Shown here: in pieces, positions 51,101 through 61,585 of the stretch | How the letters are laid out: every line of letters begins with the position of its first letter | Numbering within the stretch: the first letter of the stretch is position 1 | Assembly (NCBI GenBank): GCA_027489455.1 | Contig: JAIXZR010000124.1 | Span: 1 to 64,000, forward strand | Origin: Rubrivivax sp. | GTDB lineage: Bacteria; Pseudomonadota; Gammaproteobacteria; Burkholderiales; Burkholderiaceae_C | Direction: 5' to 3' | DNA length: 64,000 nucleotides | The notes under the pieces: model-generated | Seen by the model: only the letters and a program-made list of their open reading frames with translations | Database searches by the model: none | What the model was told of the DNA's origin: nothing | Position numbers and translations under genes: made by a program

Positions 51101-51837
51101 CCGCAGGCTTCGACGCGCAGCCTGAACTCATTCCGCGCCCCTACGGCTTGGTCAACCTGCAGAAGCTCACGCCGCAACTGGTCAGAGGCCGCTTTCTGGC
51201 CACCGCAGACATGGCGTTGTCATCCATGAGCGATGCCGAAGCCGCGAGGTTCGCGCCGAGACTTTGGGACACGGGCTGGCCCATCGTGAAGGGCGCGCAC
51301 AAGCCATACATTGGCGGCATCTCGATCGATTTCCGGTCTGGCGGCCGCGTGATCAGCTTCATCGTGCCGTTCGACGAGTCCACCCGGTGGTTCACCAATC
51401 GCACCGGGCGGCTTCAGACCGGCGCGCCGGATGAATTGGCCACCTTCATCTCCAAGCCGGGCTCGCCCAGCAAGGCGGATTCCCTTAACCCGGAATACAG
51501 CGTCTTCGCGGACCTGCTTAACCTGTCGAAGCCTTACGCTGTGACCACGGTGGAGGGACTCCGACTCAATGTGGGGCAGGCGCGCCTGACCCTGTGCCCG
51601 CAGATTCTGGACACAGTCCGACAGGAGGAGATCGTCTACCCATCCAAGGCCTTCATGCTTGGCGGCCCGCGCCACCAGGTGGCCGGCACCTCGGCCGCGG
51701 CCGGCACGGTGGCCGTGCCGGCGGCCGGCACGGTGTCGCGTGCCGTCACCACCAACACCACCCGTCACCCGGCGCTGGGCTTGCTGGTGCGATCGGTCAA
51801 CGACAACCGCGAGGTGAACCTCGTGAGCCTGCCCTGA
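48124..51837 (+). pseudogene. Subtilisin-like lipoprotein with two in-frame stops
   Basis: One continuous frame of 1238 codons is broken only by TAG at codon 308 (49045-49047) and TGA at codon 677 (50152-50154). It starts MGVAQLRPSR with GAAGGAG 6 nt upstream and has a lipobox LAAC followed by a run of glycines. The full triad is present: D244 (VVDDGVD), H322 (GHGTH) and S496 (GTSGAAP). The C-terminal half carries the same domains as the paralogue at 53434-57218. The first stop falls between Asp and His, so an unsuppressed product (307 aa) is inactive. Codons after the stops stay in frame and look conserved, so decay is recent, or there is readthrough or sequence error. Both stops are one C-to-T change from CAG or CGA. 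Confidence 0.85.
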
Positions 51838-51864
51838 GCACGGCCTGAGCGCCTGACCTGACCT

Positions 51865-51897
51865 ACGGCCCGGCTTGTCCGGGCCGTTTCTTTTGGG
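51865..51897 (+). terminator. Intrinsic terminator after the first subtilase gene
   Basis: A perfect 9-bp stem, ACGGCCCGG/CCGGGCCGT (51865-51873 and 51879-51887), with a 5-nt loop and TTCTTTT following on the plus strand. It lies between the convergent subtilase and regulator genes. Confidence 0.85.
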
Positions 51898-51917
51898 GGC
51901 GCGGCACGGGTGGCCTT

Positions 51918-53369
51918 TCAGGCTGCAGGCTGCGCCGCCTGCAACGCGGTACGCAAGGTCTGCTGAGGCGTCTCGCCGAACGCTTGAAGGTAGGCTGCCC
52001 GGAAGCGCGAGACATTGCTGAAGCCCCAGGACGCCGCCAGCTTCGTGATGCCAGCGCTCATGCCCAGCGACTGCAGCTGCCGCCGCACGCCCAGCAGGCG
52101 CTGCTGAAGCAGCCAGTCCGTGGGGCTGGCCTGAAATTGCTGCGCAAACTCGTCCCGCAGCCAGCGCTTGGAGCGCCCGCACCATCCGGCCAGGTCGTCC
52201 ACCGTCACGCCCACGTGTTGGCGCGCGGCCGAGCGCAGCAGGGCCTGGCGCAGCAAGTCGGACTGCGGGCGCGTTCCTTCGGGCGCGGCCGCCTCGGCCG
52301 CCAGGTGCTGGTAAGCGAGCAGCTCGCCTTCGTAGCGCAGGGCGTACTGGCGGCAGGCCAGCACATGCCGCTGGTAGCTGGCCAGTGCATGGGCCAGATG
52401 GCCCAGCTGGGCGTGGGCACGCGACTCGATGAAGAGTTCGTCGCAGAAAGACGGCGCCTGTTTCGGGTCGGTCAGCATGCGCGCCCGCGCCAATGTCGCC
52501 AAGGCCAGCTGCGGCTGACCGGCCAGCAGCTGCGCTGCCGCGCGCCAGAACAGGCTGGTCGTGGCCAGGCCAGGGCGGTCGCCGACCAGCGCTCCGGTGT
52601 AGTCCTCCAGCGCCAGCGCCTGGCCCCCCGGTACCGCAAAGGGCAATTCGAGGCTGCGGCCAGCCTGACGCATCCAGTGCCACGCGTCCACCATGAGCGG
52701 GCCGCCGGCTTCCTGCAGCGCCCCTTGCTGGGTTTGCTAGTGCTCGTCGAGTTCAGCTGCCAGCTGTCGCAGGCTCACCAGCCACAGGCCCGGGTCTTGC
52801 GGCCAGGGCATCGCGCGCGCCTCGAATTCGGCGCTGGAGAACAGCAAGGCACCCATGGCGAAGGTCTGGGCGCTCCAGGTGCTTTCCGCACGATAGGGCG
52901 CGGGCAGTGCCGCCACAGCGCGCAGGGCGGCGCGTGCATAGGGCGCTATGGCCGCCGGCTGCCCGGCATGGAAGGCCAGCGAGATCATCGCCTTCCATGC
53001 GCCGAAGCGCAGGCGCGGCGGCAGCTCGTTGAAGCCGCTGTCGGTGAGCAGCGCCTGTGCCACGCGCTCGGCCTCGCTGGTGCGGCGCTGGGCGGCATAC
53101 CGCTGCAAGCTGGCCGCCCGCAGCAGCGCCTGCAATACTGGGTCGGGCGCTGCCAGCTGCGCCCAGGCCTGGGCGCGCTGCAGCAGGCGGCCGGAATCGA
53201 CGAGGTCTTCTTCCGCGGTGCGCAACATGGCCAGCCGTGCGCAAGCCACCGCCGACCGCCAGGCCACCTGTGAAGACTCGGCCGAGGCCAGGCAATCGCG
53301 CCAGAACGCAATGGCGTCGCTGCCCAAGGGCTGTTGATTTAAAAGCTCGACGACGTCCGATGGATCGAT
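51918..53369 (-). pseudogene. AraC-type regulator interrupted by an in-frame TAG
   Basis: The same frame encodes an upstream part (to the stop at 52737-52739) and a downstream part beginning 4 codons later. The C-terminal ~90 residues are an AraC HTH pair (VTVDDLAGWCGRSKRWLRDE; ITKLAASWGFSNVSRFRAAY); the long N-terminal part is Ala/Leu-rich and TPR-like. AGGAGG (53375-53380) lies 5 nt before ATC (53367-53369), followed by codons fitting a protein start (DPSDVVELLNQQPLG). No ATG exists in frame there; the start may be ATC, a mutated ATG, or TTG at 53327. The stop is CAC-TAG-CAA, one change from CAC-CAG-CAA. It lies 64 nt after the second subtilase. Confidence 0.75.
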
Positions 53370-53433
53370 GACAACCTCCTGCGCAGCACCACAAGATGCT
53401 GCGCAGGAAATGGTAGCAAGGCCCCGACCAAGC

Positions 53434-56400
53434 TCAGTAGGTCTGCATCGCGTTGCTGCAGATGGTGGCCGCCTGCTCGGCTGTGGGCCCTTCGGCGCAG
53501 ACGTCCTGCAGCATCACCGCGGGGTTGACGTCGCTGTCGCGGTTGATGACCAGCGTGCCGCGCAGCGAGCGGGCGTCGTTGACCAGGCCCTGGCCGACCA
53601 CCTGCGCATCGGTGGGCACCAGAGGCACGCTGCGGTCGTGAATGACTGCGCGCTGGCCCGTCAGGCCGGTGGGCACGCCCACGGCGGTGGCGGCGGTCAC
53701 ACCATCGGGCGAAGCCAGCGTGAGGCGGGCCTTGCCGTCCAGCCGCACGTGCAGCCGGCCCAGTTCGAAGGCGTTACCCGCGTCGTCCACCAGCCTGGGG
53801 CACAGGCCCAGGGTGGTTTGGCCGGCGTTCAGGCGCAGACCCTCGGCCACCAACCCGCCCAGCGGGGCCGAAGGCACGCCCTTGCCGCCGCGGGGGTTGC
53901 TCTGCCAGGTGGCGTCGTCGATCGGGATCACCACGCGCAGCACCTGCTGCTGGGCGAAGGCCCGCAGGGCAGTGTCCACTTCCACGCCGCCGCGCAGCAT
54001 GGCGCCGGTGTAGCGCACGCCGCCGGTGTAGCCATTGCGCTTGCCGTCGATCCACTGGTCGAAGACCTTGTGGAAGCGCCTGGACCGCATCAGGTAGCGC
54101 GCGCATCGCGGTCGCCCGTGGCCAGCGCAGTCTGCGTGGTCTTCACGGGTGCCTGCACCAGCGTCACCTCGGCATCACCCGGGCCGGTGGCCGGCTGGCC
54201 TGTGGCACCGGCTGGCGGCGCGGCCAGCACCAGGCGGCCGCCGGCGGTGAGCGCGGGTTGTACGCCCGTCAGGCCGCAGGTCTTGTCGCCGTTGACGTCG
54301 ATGCCCAGTTTCAGGCCCCATCCGAAAGCGAACACGTCGCCCAACTCGGGGTTGCTCAGGCCGTCGGGGCTGAAGTAGGTCAGCAGGTCGTTCAGGCTAC
54401 GGTTGTTGTCGAAGACCAGCGCCACCTCGATCGCGCGGCGCGGCCTCGCGGGTTCAGAGGGCGTCAGCCCGCCGCTGACCTCTGCGCTCGTCACGTTGTA
54501 GGTGATCACACGCGCGCCGATCATCTCCAGCCAGGGCAGGCCGCGCGGGCGGATGGTGCTGATGGCGTCGATGCGGTTGTTCTCCAGGGCATTGGTGAAG
54601 CGGGCGTCGGGGTAGACGCGCCAGACGGTGGCGTCGGGTGAGGTGGGGCGCACCGGAAACAGCCAGGTGGCGCCGGTGCCCGTGCCATTGGCCGGCAGCT
54701 GGCCGCTGCGCAGCAGCCGCACGCCAGCGTCGGCGCTGCGGTACGGGAACACTTGCCAGGGCAGCCGCACGCGCTGTGCGCCTTCGCTGGCGACCACGTA
54801 GCCGTCGAACACCACTTCGCGCAGGCCCACCGGATCCCAGGGGCTGCAGTCGTCGCGGTAGGGCTTCGGCACGTCTTCATCGGCCGCCGTGAGCTGGGCG
54901 CCGCCGAGGGCAGCGCGGTAGCGCCACAGCGTTCGGCGTGCCGGCAGCTTGTCCGCGGCAATGTTGACGCGCACCTGCACGATCTGCTGGCCGCCGGCTG
55001 GCACCGTGACGCTGGCCGGGCTGAAGCTGAGCGTGACGGCCCCGCTGGCCTGCTTGGCGGGTTCGGTGTATTCGGTGCCCAGCGTGAAGGTACGGGCGGT
55101 GGTGCCGGTGTTGCGGATGACCAGCTGCCGCGGCAGCGCCGTGAAGCTGAAGCCGGCCTGGCTGCGCAGGAAAGCGTCTTCGGCGCGGCCCACGGCGTGC
55201 ACGATGCCGAAGTTCAGGCCTGCCGGCAGGTTGGGGGTGGGGTCCAGCTGCGCGTCTCTGTAGTCGCGCGGGTCGTCCAATGCGTACAGGCTCACGTCGC
55301 CCTGGGCCAGCGCGGCATCGGCGCGCAGCACGCCGCCACCCACGCGGTACACCGACACTGGGGTGGCCGGCGCCACCTGCAGCCCGTAGGCCGAGTCACC
55401 GGTCACGGTGCCCGCGGCACGCGTGAAGTCTGGGGTTCCCAGCAAGAAGCGGTACAGGTCGCGCGTGCCCGCAGTGGCTATCGTGTCCACGCCGCGGCCC
55501 CAGGCCACCCCTGGCTTGGCCGCGTTGACGATGCGTGCGCGCACCTCCTGGGGCCGCAGCGCGGGCCTGTGCTGCTTGATGAGCGCGGCCACACCGGCGA
55601 CCACGGGCGCGGCGCCGGAGGTGCCGCCAAAGCCTTCGTCGGTGGTCAGGCCGCCAGCGCGCGCAGACACGACGTTACCCACCGCGCCCACATGCGGGCG
55701 GATGCCCAGATCGCGCAGGGCCGGGCCGCTGCTGGATGTCCAGGCCATCACGTCTAGCGCCGGCCAGCCGCGCGCCGTGCGCTCTGCCGGGCCCACCAGT
55801 TCGGCCACCGCAATCAGCTTGGGCGCCACCGCCGGGCTGCCGACGATGCCCGGCGTCGAGCCCGAATTGCCAGCCGAAGCCACCACCGTCACGCCTTGCG
55901 CCGACAGGCCTTGCAGCGCGCGCGCCATGAGGTTGTCGGGGTCGCCGAACTCCGAGCCCAGCGACAGGTTCACGACCTGCGGCATGTCGTCGGTGAGGCC
56001 GTCGCGGTTGGGGTCCACCAAGCGCTCCACGGCGGCGAGCACGGCGTCCGTGGGGCAACCGAGCTCGGCCATGCACACGCGGTAGGCCAGGAACTTCGCC
56101 TGCGGGGCTACGGTGCGGATGATGTCGGTGACGTGGGTGCCGTGGAGGTCGATGTAGCTGTCGCAGGCCTGGCCGGTGTAGGGGTTGACCGTGGTCTCGG
56201 TGGGGAAGGGGTTGGGCAAGCCCGGCGTGAGGCGGTCGGTGTCGTTGGCCGACAGCATGTCGGCCCCGCCAATGACCACTGCGTTCGGGAATCCAGCCAC
56301 CGACCTGATGCGGGCAGGGTTGGTTTCGTTGATGGCAGCGCGAGCGGCATTCAGCTGGGCGAGCGTGCCCGTGCCGCCCAGGCGGGCGTGGGTGTAGTCC

Positions 56401-57218
56401 ACGCCGTCGTCCAGCACGGCCACCACCACGCCCTGGCCGTTGATACCCCGCGCATGAAGTGGCGCAATGCCGTGGTAGTTCAGCAGGTCGGCACGGGTGG
56501 TGGACTGGGCAGACGACAAGGGCGTGCAGGCTGCCTGCAGGCGCAGCCCGTCCAGCTGTCGGCCCGGATGCGGGTACACCGTGTTGGGCGCCAGGCGCGC
56601 CACCTCGGGTTGCGCGGCAATGGCCGCATACTGATCGGGCCGTGCTTCCACCACCAGCACGTTGACCGCGGACACAAAGCGGTGCACCACGCTCACGCCC
56701 TGCACCTGCAGTCGCCCGGCCACAGCGGCCTGGGTGCGTTGCAGTTGCGCGGTAAGCGCCTGCCGCCGGGCGGTGGCTGCGTCGAGCGCCGCCGCACCGC
56801 CCATTTCGCCGCCGGCTGCCAGCGCGCGGGCGCGGCCGATCTCTTCGCCCATCTGCTCGGCCACGCTGGGTTCCTTCAGCACCACCAGGATGCGATGGGT
56901 ACCTTCACCGCGCGGCAGGCCGTCGCCACGGGCGCGGTTCGGCGGTACGCTGCCAGCGCCAGGTTCGGGGGCGGGCCCGGCCACCGTGCGCATGGCGGCA
57001 GCGTTGCCGCTGGCGTCAGGCGGTATGGCCAGGCCCTGCCGTTCGTCGGCAGCGGCCATCAGCGCTTGCTCCGGGCCGGCAGCTGCCGCTGATGCGGCGT
57101 TGCTGGATGCGGCAGACGACGGATCGTCACCGCCCGAGCAGGCAGCCAGCCACGTGCAGAGCAGCAGATTCAGGGGCCACAGGCGGCTGGAGCGGGGGTG
57201 ATGCGGGGTGCGGTTCAT
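53434..57218 (-). pseudogene. Second subtilisin-like lipoprotein, frameshifted near its end
   Basis: The main frame (57218-54090, 1042 codons) starts MNRTPHHPRS with a lipobox LAAC (residues 25-28). It has an intact triad D270 (VLDDGVD), H359 (LHGTHV) and S534 (GTSGAAP) and long C-terminal domains like those of the first subtilase. It ends in TGATG, where a 218-codon frame (54090-53434) continues with sequence matching the end of the first paralogue (EGLRLNAGQTTLGLCPRLVD). Removing two bases from the GCGCGCGC run at about 54096-54103 would fuse both frames (DARYLMRSRRFHKV). So it is a GC-slippage frameshift, or stop-start coupling. The protease part alone could still fold and act. Confidence 0.85.
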
Positions 57219-57521
57219 GGCGCTTTTCCACCGGCCAAGGTGGAGTTGACAACAACGCCCCGCAAGGTAGGGCCAGGCCGCAGGCCACCACGTTCACGCC
57301 TGGCACTTGGGATACGCGAGCGGCATGGCGGGACCGCCTCTCAAGGGGAAGGGCTTTCCCGGGGCCTCTGCATGTCAGGCCGGGCCGCATGCACATCGGG
57401 ATGCCTTCTGTCCGGCAGGGCCGGCAGGCAAGGCGCTGGCCCCCGGCCGACAGTGAGGTGGGCGATTGGCGCGCCGCCTCTTGAGACTGAACGACCCCCG
57501 AACGGTCTTTGCTTGAACGCG
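57219..57521. other. Gap between second subtilase and its upstream regulator
   Basis: 303 nt without a supported gene. It should hold the subtilase promoter; short GC-rich inverted repeats are present (for example near 57335-57350) but I see no clear promoter or terminator. Confidence 0.5.
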
Positions 57522-59102
57522 CTATGGGCGTCGACGTAGAAACGACACGGGAGCTTCACCATGACGTCGCTTGAACTGGGTCGCGAATCGCGAGGTGTTC
57601 GTAAAGCCGAACCGACGCGCGATCTCGGCCAAGGGCTCATTCTTCCCCGCGTGTGTCTTCAGGTACGCCAGAGCGGCGTCCAGACGCTTCATGGTCGACA
57701 CCTCTTTGGGGCTGGAGCCGAGATGCTTGGCAAACGCAGCGCGAAGGGTGCGGCTCGTGACGCCACTCAGCTCCGCCAGCTGATCGATCGGTAGCAACTG
57801 ATAGCGTGGCTGCTCGAGCAGGTCGAGGGCTTTCCTCAGGAAATGCGGTACCTGTGGCGTCACTGAAGAGCTGGTCTTCTGGGCCAGACCCGTGACTTGG
57901 GCGATGAGCTGCTTCAGATGAAGATTCATGCGTCCAGCATGGGCGAACGCAGCCTGCGAGTACTCGGTGTAGAGCGCCAAAGACTGTGAGGCTTGTCCAC
58001 TGGCAGCAGCGACGACGGAGCGCAAATGCATCCAGAACAAGCGGCGTTCGGTACATCCGCCCTGGTCGGTGAGACGCTGCTGGTAATGATCGACCACCTT
58101 GGCCGCCATGGCGGGCTGTCCCAGCAGCAGCATCGCGCTGGCCACCTGATGCCCGGCGCGCAACTGGAAGTGCGGATTGGAGATTTCCGCTTCGCGGATC
58201 GACTGCCAGAGATCCATCGCCAGCCGGATGTCTTGCGCCAGGTGAGCCCGCGCGAGCTGAGTAATGAACTCAGACACCTGAAGAACCAAGGGCGTGGGTT
58301 TCGGCAGGACTGTACTCGTCGGGACCCTAGCGCAATCGTTCAATGCGAGGTGCAGCGCCTCGGTGCGCTCATCCTGCGTTTGCTTGACTGGTGTCAACAG
58401 GGTCTGGAATTCCGGTGCCGTGAGGTGATAGCGATCCAAAAAATGCCCGGCCCTGTTGACCAGAAAGAACCCTGGCAAGTCAGGGGGCGGCCCTTTGGAG
58501 GCATCTGACCAATGCCCGTTCGACAAGCTGAGGCAGGCATCAACGCTGTCGATCGGGTCCACCGGCAGGCTGGCTTCTGCTAGCAGATCCAGGACGGCGA
58601 GGCGCAGGGTGGCGGGCATCTCCGCCATCGCGTCGTCGTTCAGCAGGGACAGCAGCGAACGCACGCTGGCGTCGTGCAATCCGGAATCGCGTTGGATGGT
58701 GGCCTTGACAAAGGTGGCGCGGTGCTGATCTGCGCGGTGCCGGTCACGCTTGGCGGATACGAGGCAGCGTCTGAGCTCGTTTTCAGCCCGGGGATAGTCG
58801 CCAATGGCGGCAAAACCGTGGGCTGCAGAGCAATGGGCTCGGCGCGCCAGCTCGCCCACGCCAGCCGCGTCGATGCGCCTCGCCAGCTGGGCGAGCGCCA
58901 GACAGGTGGTGTTCGGCTCGAACTCCGCCCTTGCCCGCAGGCTCTCGTAGGCTTCCTTGAACTTCAGCTCGTCTTCATGCCTGCTGCTGGATGCGTCGCG
59001 CTTGCTCAACACCGGGTTGTGGGATTGCCTGGGCTTGCTGGTTTGCTCGTCTTCGCGCGTTGAGGCTGCTGGGTGTTGCGCATCATCGATGGTTGCTGTC
59101 AT
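57522..59102 (-). CDS. Long AraC-type regulator (TPR-like N-terminus)
   Basis: A 526-aa regulator with an intact frame. The C-terminal ~95 residues hold the AraC HTH pair (LPIDQLAELSGVTSRTLRAA; LAEIARRFGFTNTSRFATQF). The N-terminal ~400 residues are helical, with repeats like those of TPR sensors. It is a relative of the broken regulator at 51918-53369, which keeps a similar C-terminus. It lies upstream of and co-oriented with the second subtilase, so control of that gene is likely. The start MTATIDDAQH (59100-59102) is chosen; the frame runs 53 codons further into basic, low-quality sequence. Confidence 0.85.
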   Translation of the reverse strand: MTATIDDAQHPAASTREDEQTSKPRQSHNPVLSKRDASSSRHEDELKFKEAYESLRARAEFEPNTTCLALAQLARRIDAAGVGELARRAHCSAAHGFAAIGDYPRAENELRRCLVSAKRDRHRADQHRATFVKATIQRDSGLHDASVRSLLSLLNDDAMAEMPATLRLAVLDLLAEASLPVDPIDSVDACLSLSNGHWSDASKGPPPDLPGFFLVNRAGHFLDRYHLTAPEFQTLLTPVKQTQDERTEALHLALNDCARVPTSTVLPKPTPLVLQVSEFITQLARAHLAQDIRLAMDLWQSIREAEISNPHFQLRAGHQVASAMLLLGQPAMAAKVVDHYQQRLTDQGGCTERRLFWMHLRSVVAAASGQASQSLALYTEYSQAAFAHAGRMNLHLKQLIAQVTGLAQKTSSSVTPQVPHFLRKALDLLEQPRYQLLPIDQLAELSGVTSRTLRAAFAKHLGSSPKEVSTMKRLDAALAYLKTHAGKNEPLAEIARRFGFTNTSRFATQFKRRHGEAPVSFLRRRP

Positions 59103-59163
59103 GTGAGGGTGATGCCTTCGGCGCAGGTCTTTTCCGCAAGGCCTCCGGGCGGTCTGCGACCAT

Positions 59164-59946
59164 CTAGTCCTGCTGCCAGTCCGCTGAAGCTGCGTCGTAG
59201 ATTTGCAGCACCTGTTCCACGTAGGAACGTGTTTCTGTGTACGGTGGAATTCTCCAACCATGCCGCATCACGGCGCCTTCTCCTGCGTTGTAGGCGGCCA
59301 GCGCGAGATCGAGTTGGCCATCGAACATCCGCAGCAGGTCACGAAGGTAGCGCGAGCCAGCGTTGAGGTTCGTGATCGGATCGAGCAGGTTCTCCTCCGA
59401 TTCAACCCCGTATCGCCGGCCGGTGGCCGGAATGATCTGCATCAGCCCCAAGGCGCCCTTGGGCGATCGTGCCTGAGGACGTCCCCGAGATTCCACATGC
59501 ACGACCGCTGCTATCAGGGCAGGGTCCAGACCGTGTCTCTGAGCAGCCTGGTGGATCAGACCTGCCAGCTGGGGTTGTGCCAGTACCAGCGGCCGCAGCT
59601 GGTGACGCTCCCTCTGGCCGACGGCCCGAAGCTGCGGATCGGGGCGGGCCAGGACCTGCGTGAATTCGGGATGGATCAGGCGGCGCGTCGCGGGATGCGC
59701 TGGCTTCAGCGACAGCCTTTCGCAGCTGCTGAAGGCCAGAGGAAAGCCCGTGTGCAGCGGGCTGCTTGCCTGCACTCGACTGCCGTCCTGCAAGAGGCAC
59801 TCGTACCCGATGTTGGCATTTGCCTCGCCAGCCATGGAAAGGCTGGCACACAGCCCGATGAGCAGCCGGCATCCCCAGTCGCGCCACATGCTTGCAGCTG
59901 CGATCGGCCGGTCAGGCCTTGTCTGCACCTTCTTCTTCTCAGACAT
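59164..59946 (-). CDS. Lytic transglycosylase (SLT domain)
   Basis: A 260-aa periplasmic enzyme that cleaves peptidoglycan. An N-terminal basic stretch precedes a signal-like helix (LLIGLCASLSMAGEANA, residues about 30-46). The SLT domain shows VESRG with catalytic E152, GALGLMQIIPATGRRYGV, NLNAGSRYLRDLL and LALAAYNAGEGAV. Such small enzymes often open the wall for secretion systems, but this one is 16 kb from the T3SS. The start MSEKKKVQ lies 2 nt after the aminotransferase stop, so the two are co-translated. Confidence 0.9.
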   Translation of the reverse strand: MSEKKKVQTRPDRPIAAASMWRDWGCRLLIGLCASLSMAGEANANIGYECLLQDGSRVQASSPLHTGFPLAFSSCERLSLKPAHPATRRLIHPEFTQVLARPDPQLRAVGQRERHQLRPLVLAQPQLAGLIHQAAQRHGLDPALIAAVVHVESRGRPQARSPKGALGLMQIIPATGRRYGVESEENLLDPITNLNAGSRYLRDLLRMFDGQLDLALAAYNAGEGAVMRHGWRIPPYTETRSYVEQVLQIYDAASADWQQD

Positions 59947-59948
59947 CG

Positions 59949-61340
59949 TCAGTGCACCCAGGCCGCCGTCTGGTCCAGAGCTTGGTGCAGGATGTCGGCC
60001 ATCTCGTCGATCAGCTCCTGCGTGATCACCAGCGGTGGCGCAACCATGAGTCGATCGCCGCAGGACCGCACGATCAGACCTAGCCTTGCGCAGTGCTGCT
60101 GGCACCGGGTGGCTGCTTGCATTGCGTGCAGGGCCGGCTCGTCCCGCATCGGGTCGTGCTCAAACTGCAACGCGGCCATCAAGCCGTAGCTCTGTACCTC
60201 TGCGACCAGTGGATGAGTCGCCAGCGATGCACAGGCTTGCGCGAAGTAAGGTCCGATTTCGCTATGCACTCGTGCAACGAGCGCGTGGGTGTGCATGTGC
60301 TGCAGGGTGGCTACCCCGACCGCACAGGCAACGGGGTGGGCGCCACAGGGTTGCGGCTGGAAGGGGCGGTGACTCGCCGCCAGCACCTTCGCGACGCGCT
60401 CGCCAATGAGGACCCCGCCCAGTGGTACATAGCCGCTGGTCAGACCTTTGGCGAACGTCAGCAGGTCGGGTCGCACCCCCATGCGTTCACTGCAGAACCA
60501 GGCACCCGAGCGGCCGAAGCCGCTGACAGCTTCTTCGCTGATGAGAAGAACGCCATAGGCATCGCAGATCCGTTGAATTTCGGGCCAATAGGTGTCTGGC
60601 GGGACGATGACGCCCCCTGCGCTCTGTATCGGCTCGCCCATGAACGCTGCCACGCGGTGGGGCCCGGCCCGCAGGATGGCATCCTCGAAAACGCTGGCTG
60701 CTGACAAGCCGAAGCTGGCACGGTCCAGTCCCAAGGGTCGGCCCAAGGCCCACCAATGCGGCTGCTGAATATGCAGCGTGTCCGCCGCGCCGACGTTTAC
60801 CGTCTCGTGAGATCGCCCCATGATGCCGCCAAAGGCTTGGCCGAGCGGGGTTCCACACCCAGCGTCCTGAAGGCGGATGAGGATTCGGCGTTCTGGATGT
60901 CCGAGCAGTTCCCAGTAGCGCCGCGCCATGTCGACAGCCGAGCCAAGGCTTTCGTGACCTGAGCTCGTGAAACAGATCTTTGTCATGCCCGGTGGGGCGA
61001 CATCAGCCACTGCAGCAGCCAGCTCGATGGCGGGTAAGGTGGCACTGTCGTCACTGCTGATCTGGAAGGCCAGTGCTTCCAATTGGCGCCTGGCCGCGGC
61101 AATCAGATCGCGCTGACCGTAACCCAGGTGAAGACACCATTGACCGCTCATGGCATCGATCGACCGTTGGCCTTGGCTATCCCAAAGGTGAACACCGTGG
61201 CCATGCGTGAAGATCCGTGCACCTCGTTCACCCAGGGCCTGCTGATCGGCACCGGGGTGGATGAGGTGGGTCCGGTCCAGGTGTTGCCAAGCCAGAGTGG
61301 AGAGTTCGCGGGGCTTCATGGCGTCTGGCGTCATGATCAT
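59949..61340 (-). CDS. Divergent class III aminotransferase-like protein
   Basis: A 463-aa PLP-fold type I protein of the omega-aminotransferase group: the Lys site TFAKGLTSGYVPLGGV (K298) is present. Key cofactor contacts are altered. The usual Asp of ADEV is Glu269 (LISEEAVSGFGR), SGSEA is SGHES, and the Tyr-His-Gly segment is not seen (RLQDAGCG). It may have changed chemistry or be inactive. The start is uncertain: ATGs at 61340, 61334 and 61319 are all possible, and a coding-like frame continues about 70 codons upstream without a clear start. It is followed at 2 nt by the transglycosylase and preceded by the ABC permease (245 nt). Confidence 0.78.
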   Translation of the reverse strand: MIMTPDAMKPRELSTLAWQHLDRTHLIHPGADQQALGERGARIFTHGHGVHLWDSQGQRSIDAMSGQWCLHLGYGQRDLIAAARRQLEALAFQISSDDSATLPAIELAAAVADVAPPGMTKICFTSSGHESLGSAVDMARRYWELLGHPERRILIRLQDAGCGTPLGQAFGGIMGRSHETVNVGAADTLHIQQPHWWALGRPLGLDRASFGLSAASVFEDAILRAGPHRVAAFMGEPIQSAGGVIVPPDTYWPEIQRICDAYGVLLISEEAVSGFGRSGAWFCSERMGVRPDLLTFAKGLTSGYVPLGGVLIGERVAKVLAASHRPFQPQPCGAHPVACAVGVATLQHMHTHALVARVHSEIGPYFAQACASLATHPLVAEVQSYGLMAALQFEHDPMRDEPALHAMQAATRCQQHCARLGLIVRSCGDRLMVAPPLVITQELIDEMADILHQALDQTAAWVH

Positions 61341-61585
61341 GCCAACCGCCGGGTCAGGACATGCGCGTTTTGCTTCGAGACGTTCCAGTTGGGCAAGTCT
61401 CTGCTGCCAATCGACATCCAGAACTGCCCCCAAGGGCGCGACCAACCTGCTCCAGGTCCGGTCGGCCAGCAGCCAGGCGTTCGGCAAGGCCGGTGGCCTG
61501 GACGATGAGGCGGCACGGAATCCGCTCCCACCCTTCCGCCACGTCCCCCCAGCCCGGCAATGGTGGCGGGGCTGTGTGCCTCTGA

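Noticed and set aside
48124-53369. Reassignment of TAG to an amino acid as explanation of the in-frame stops
   Set aside because: Several intact genes in the window end in TAG (spoT, ypfJ, the persulfide dioxygenase), so TAG works as a normal stop.
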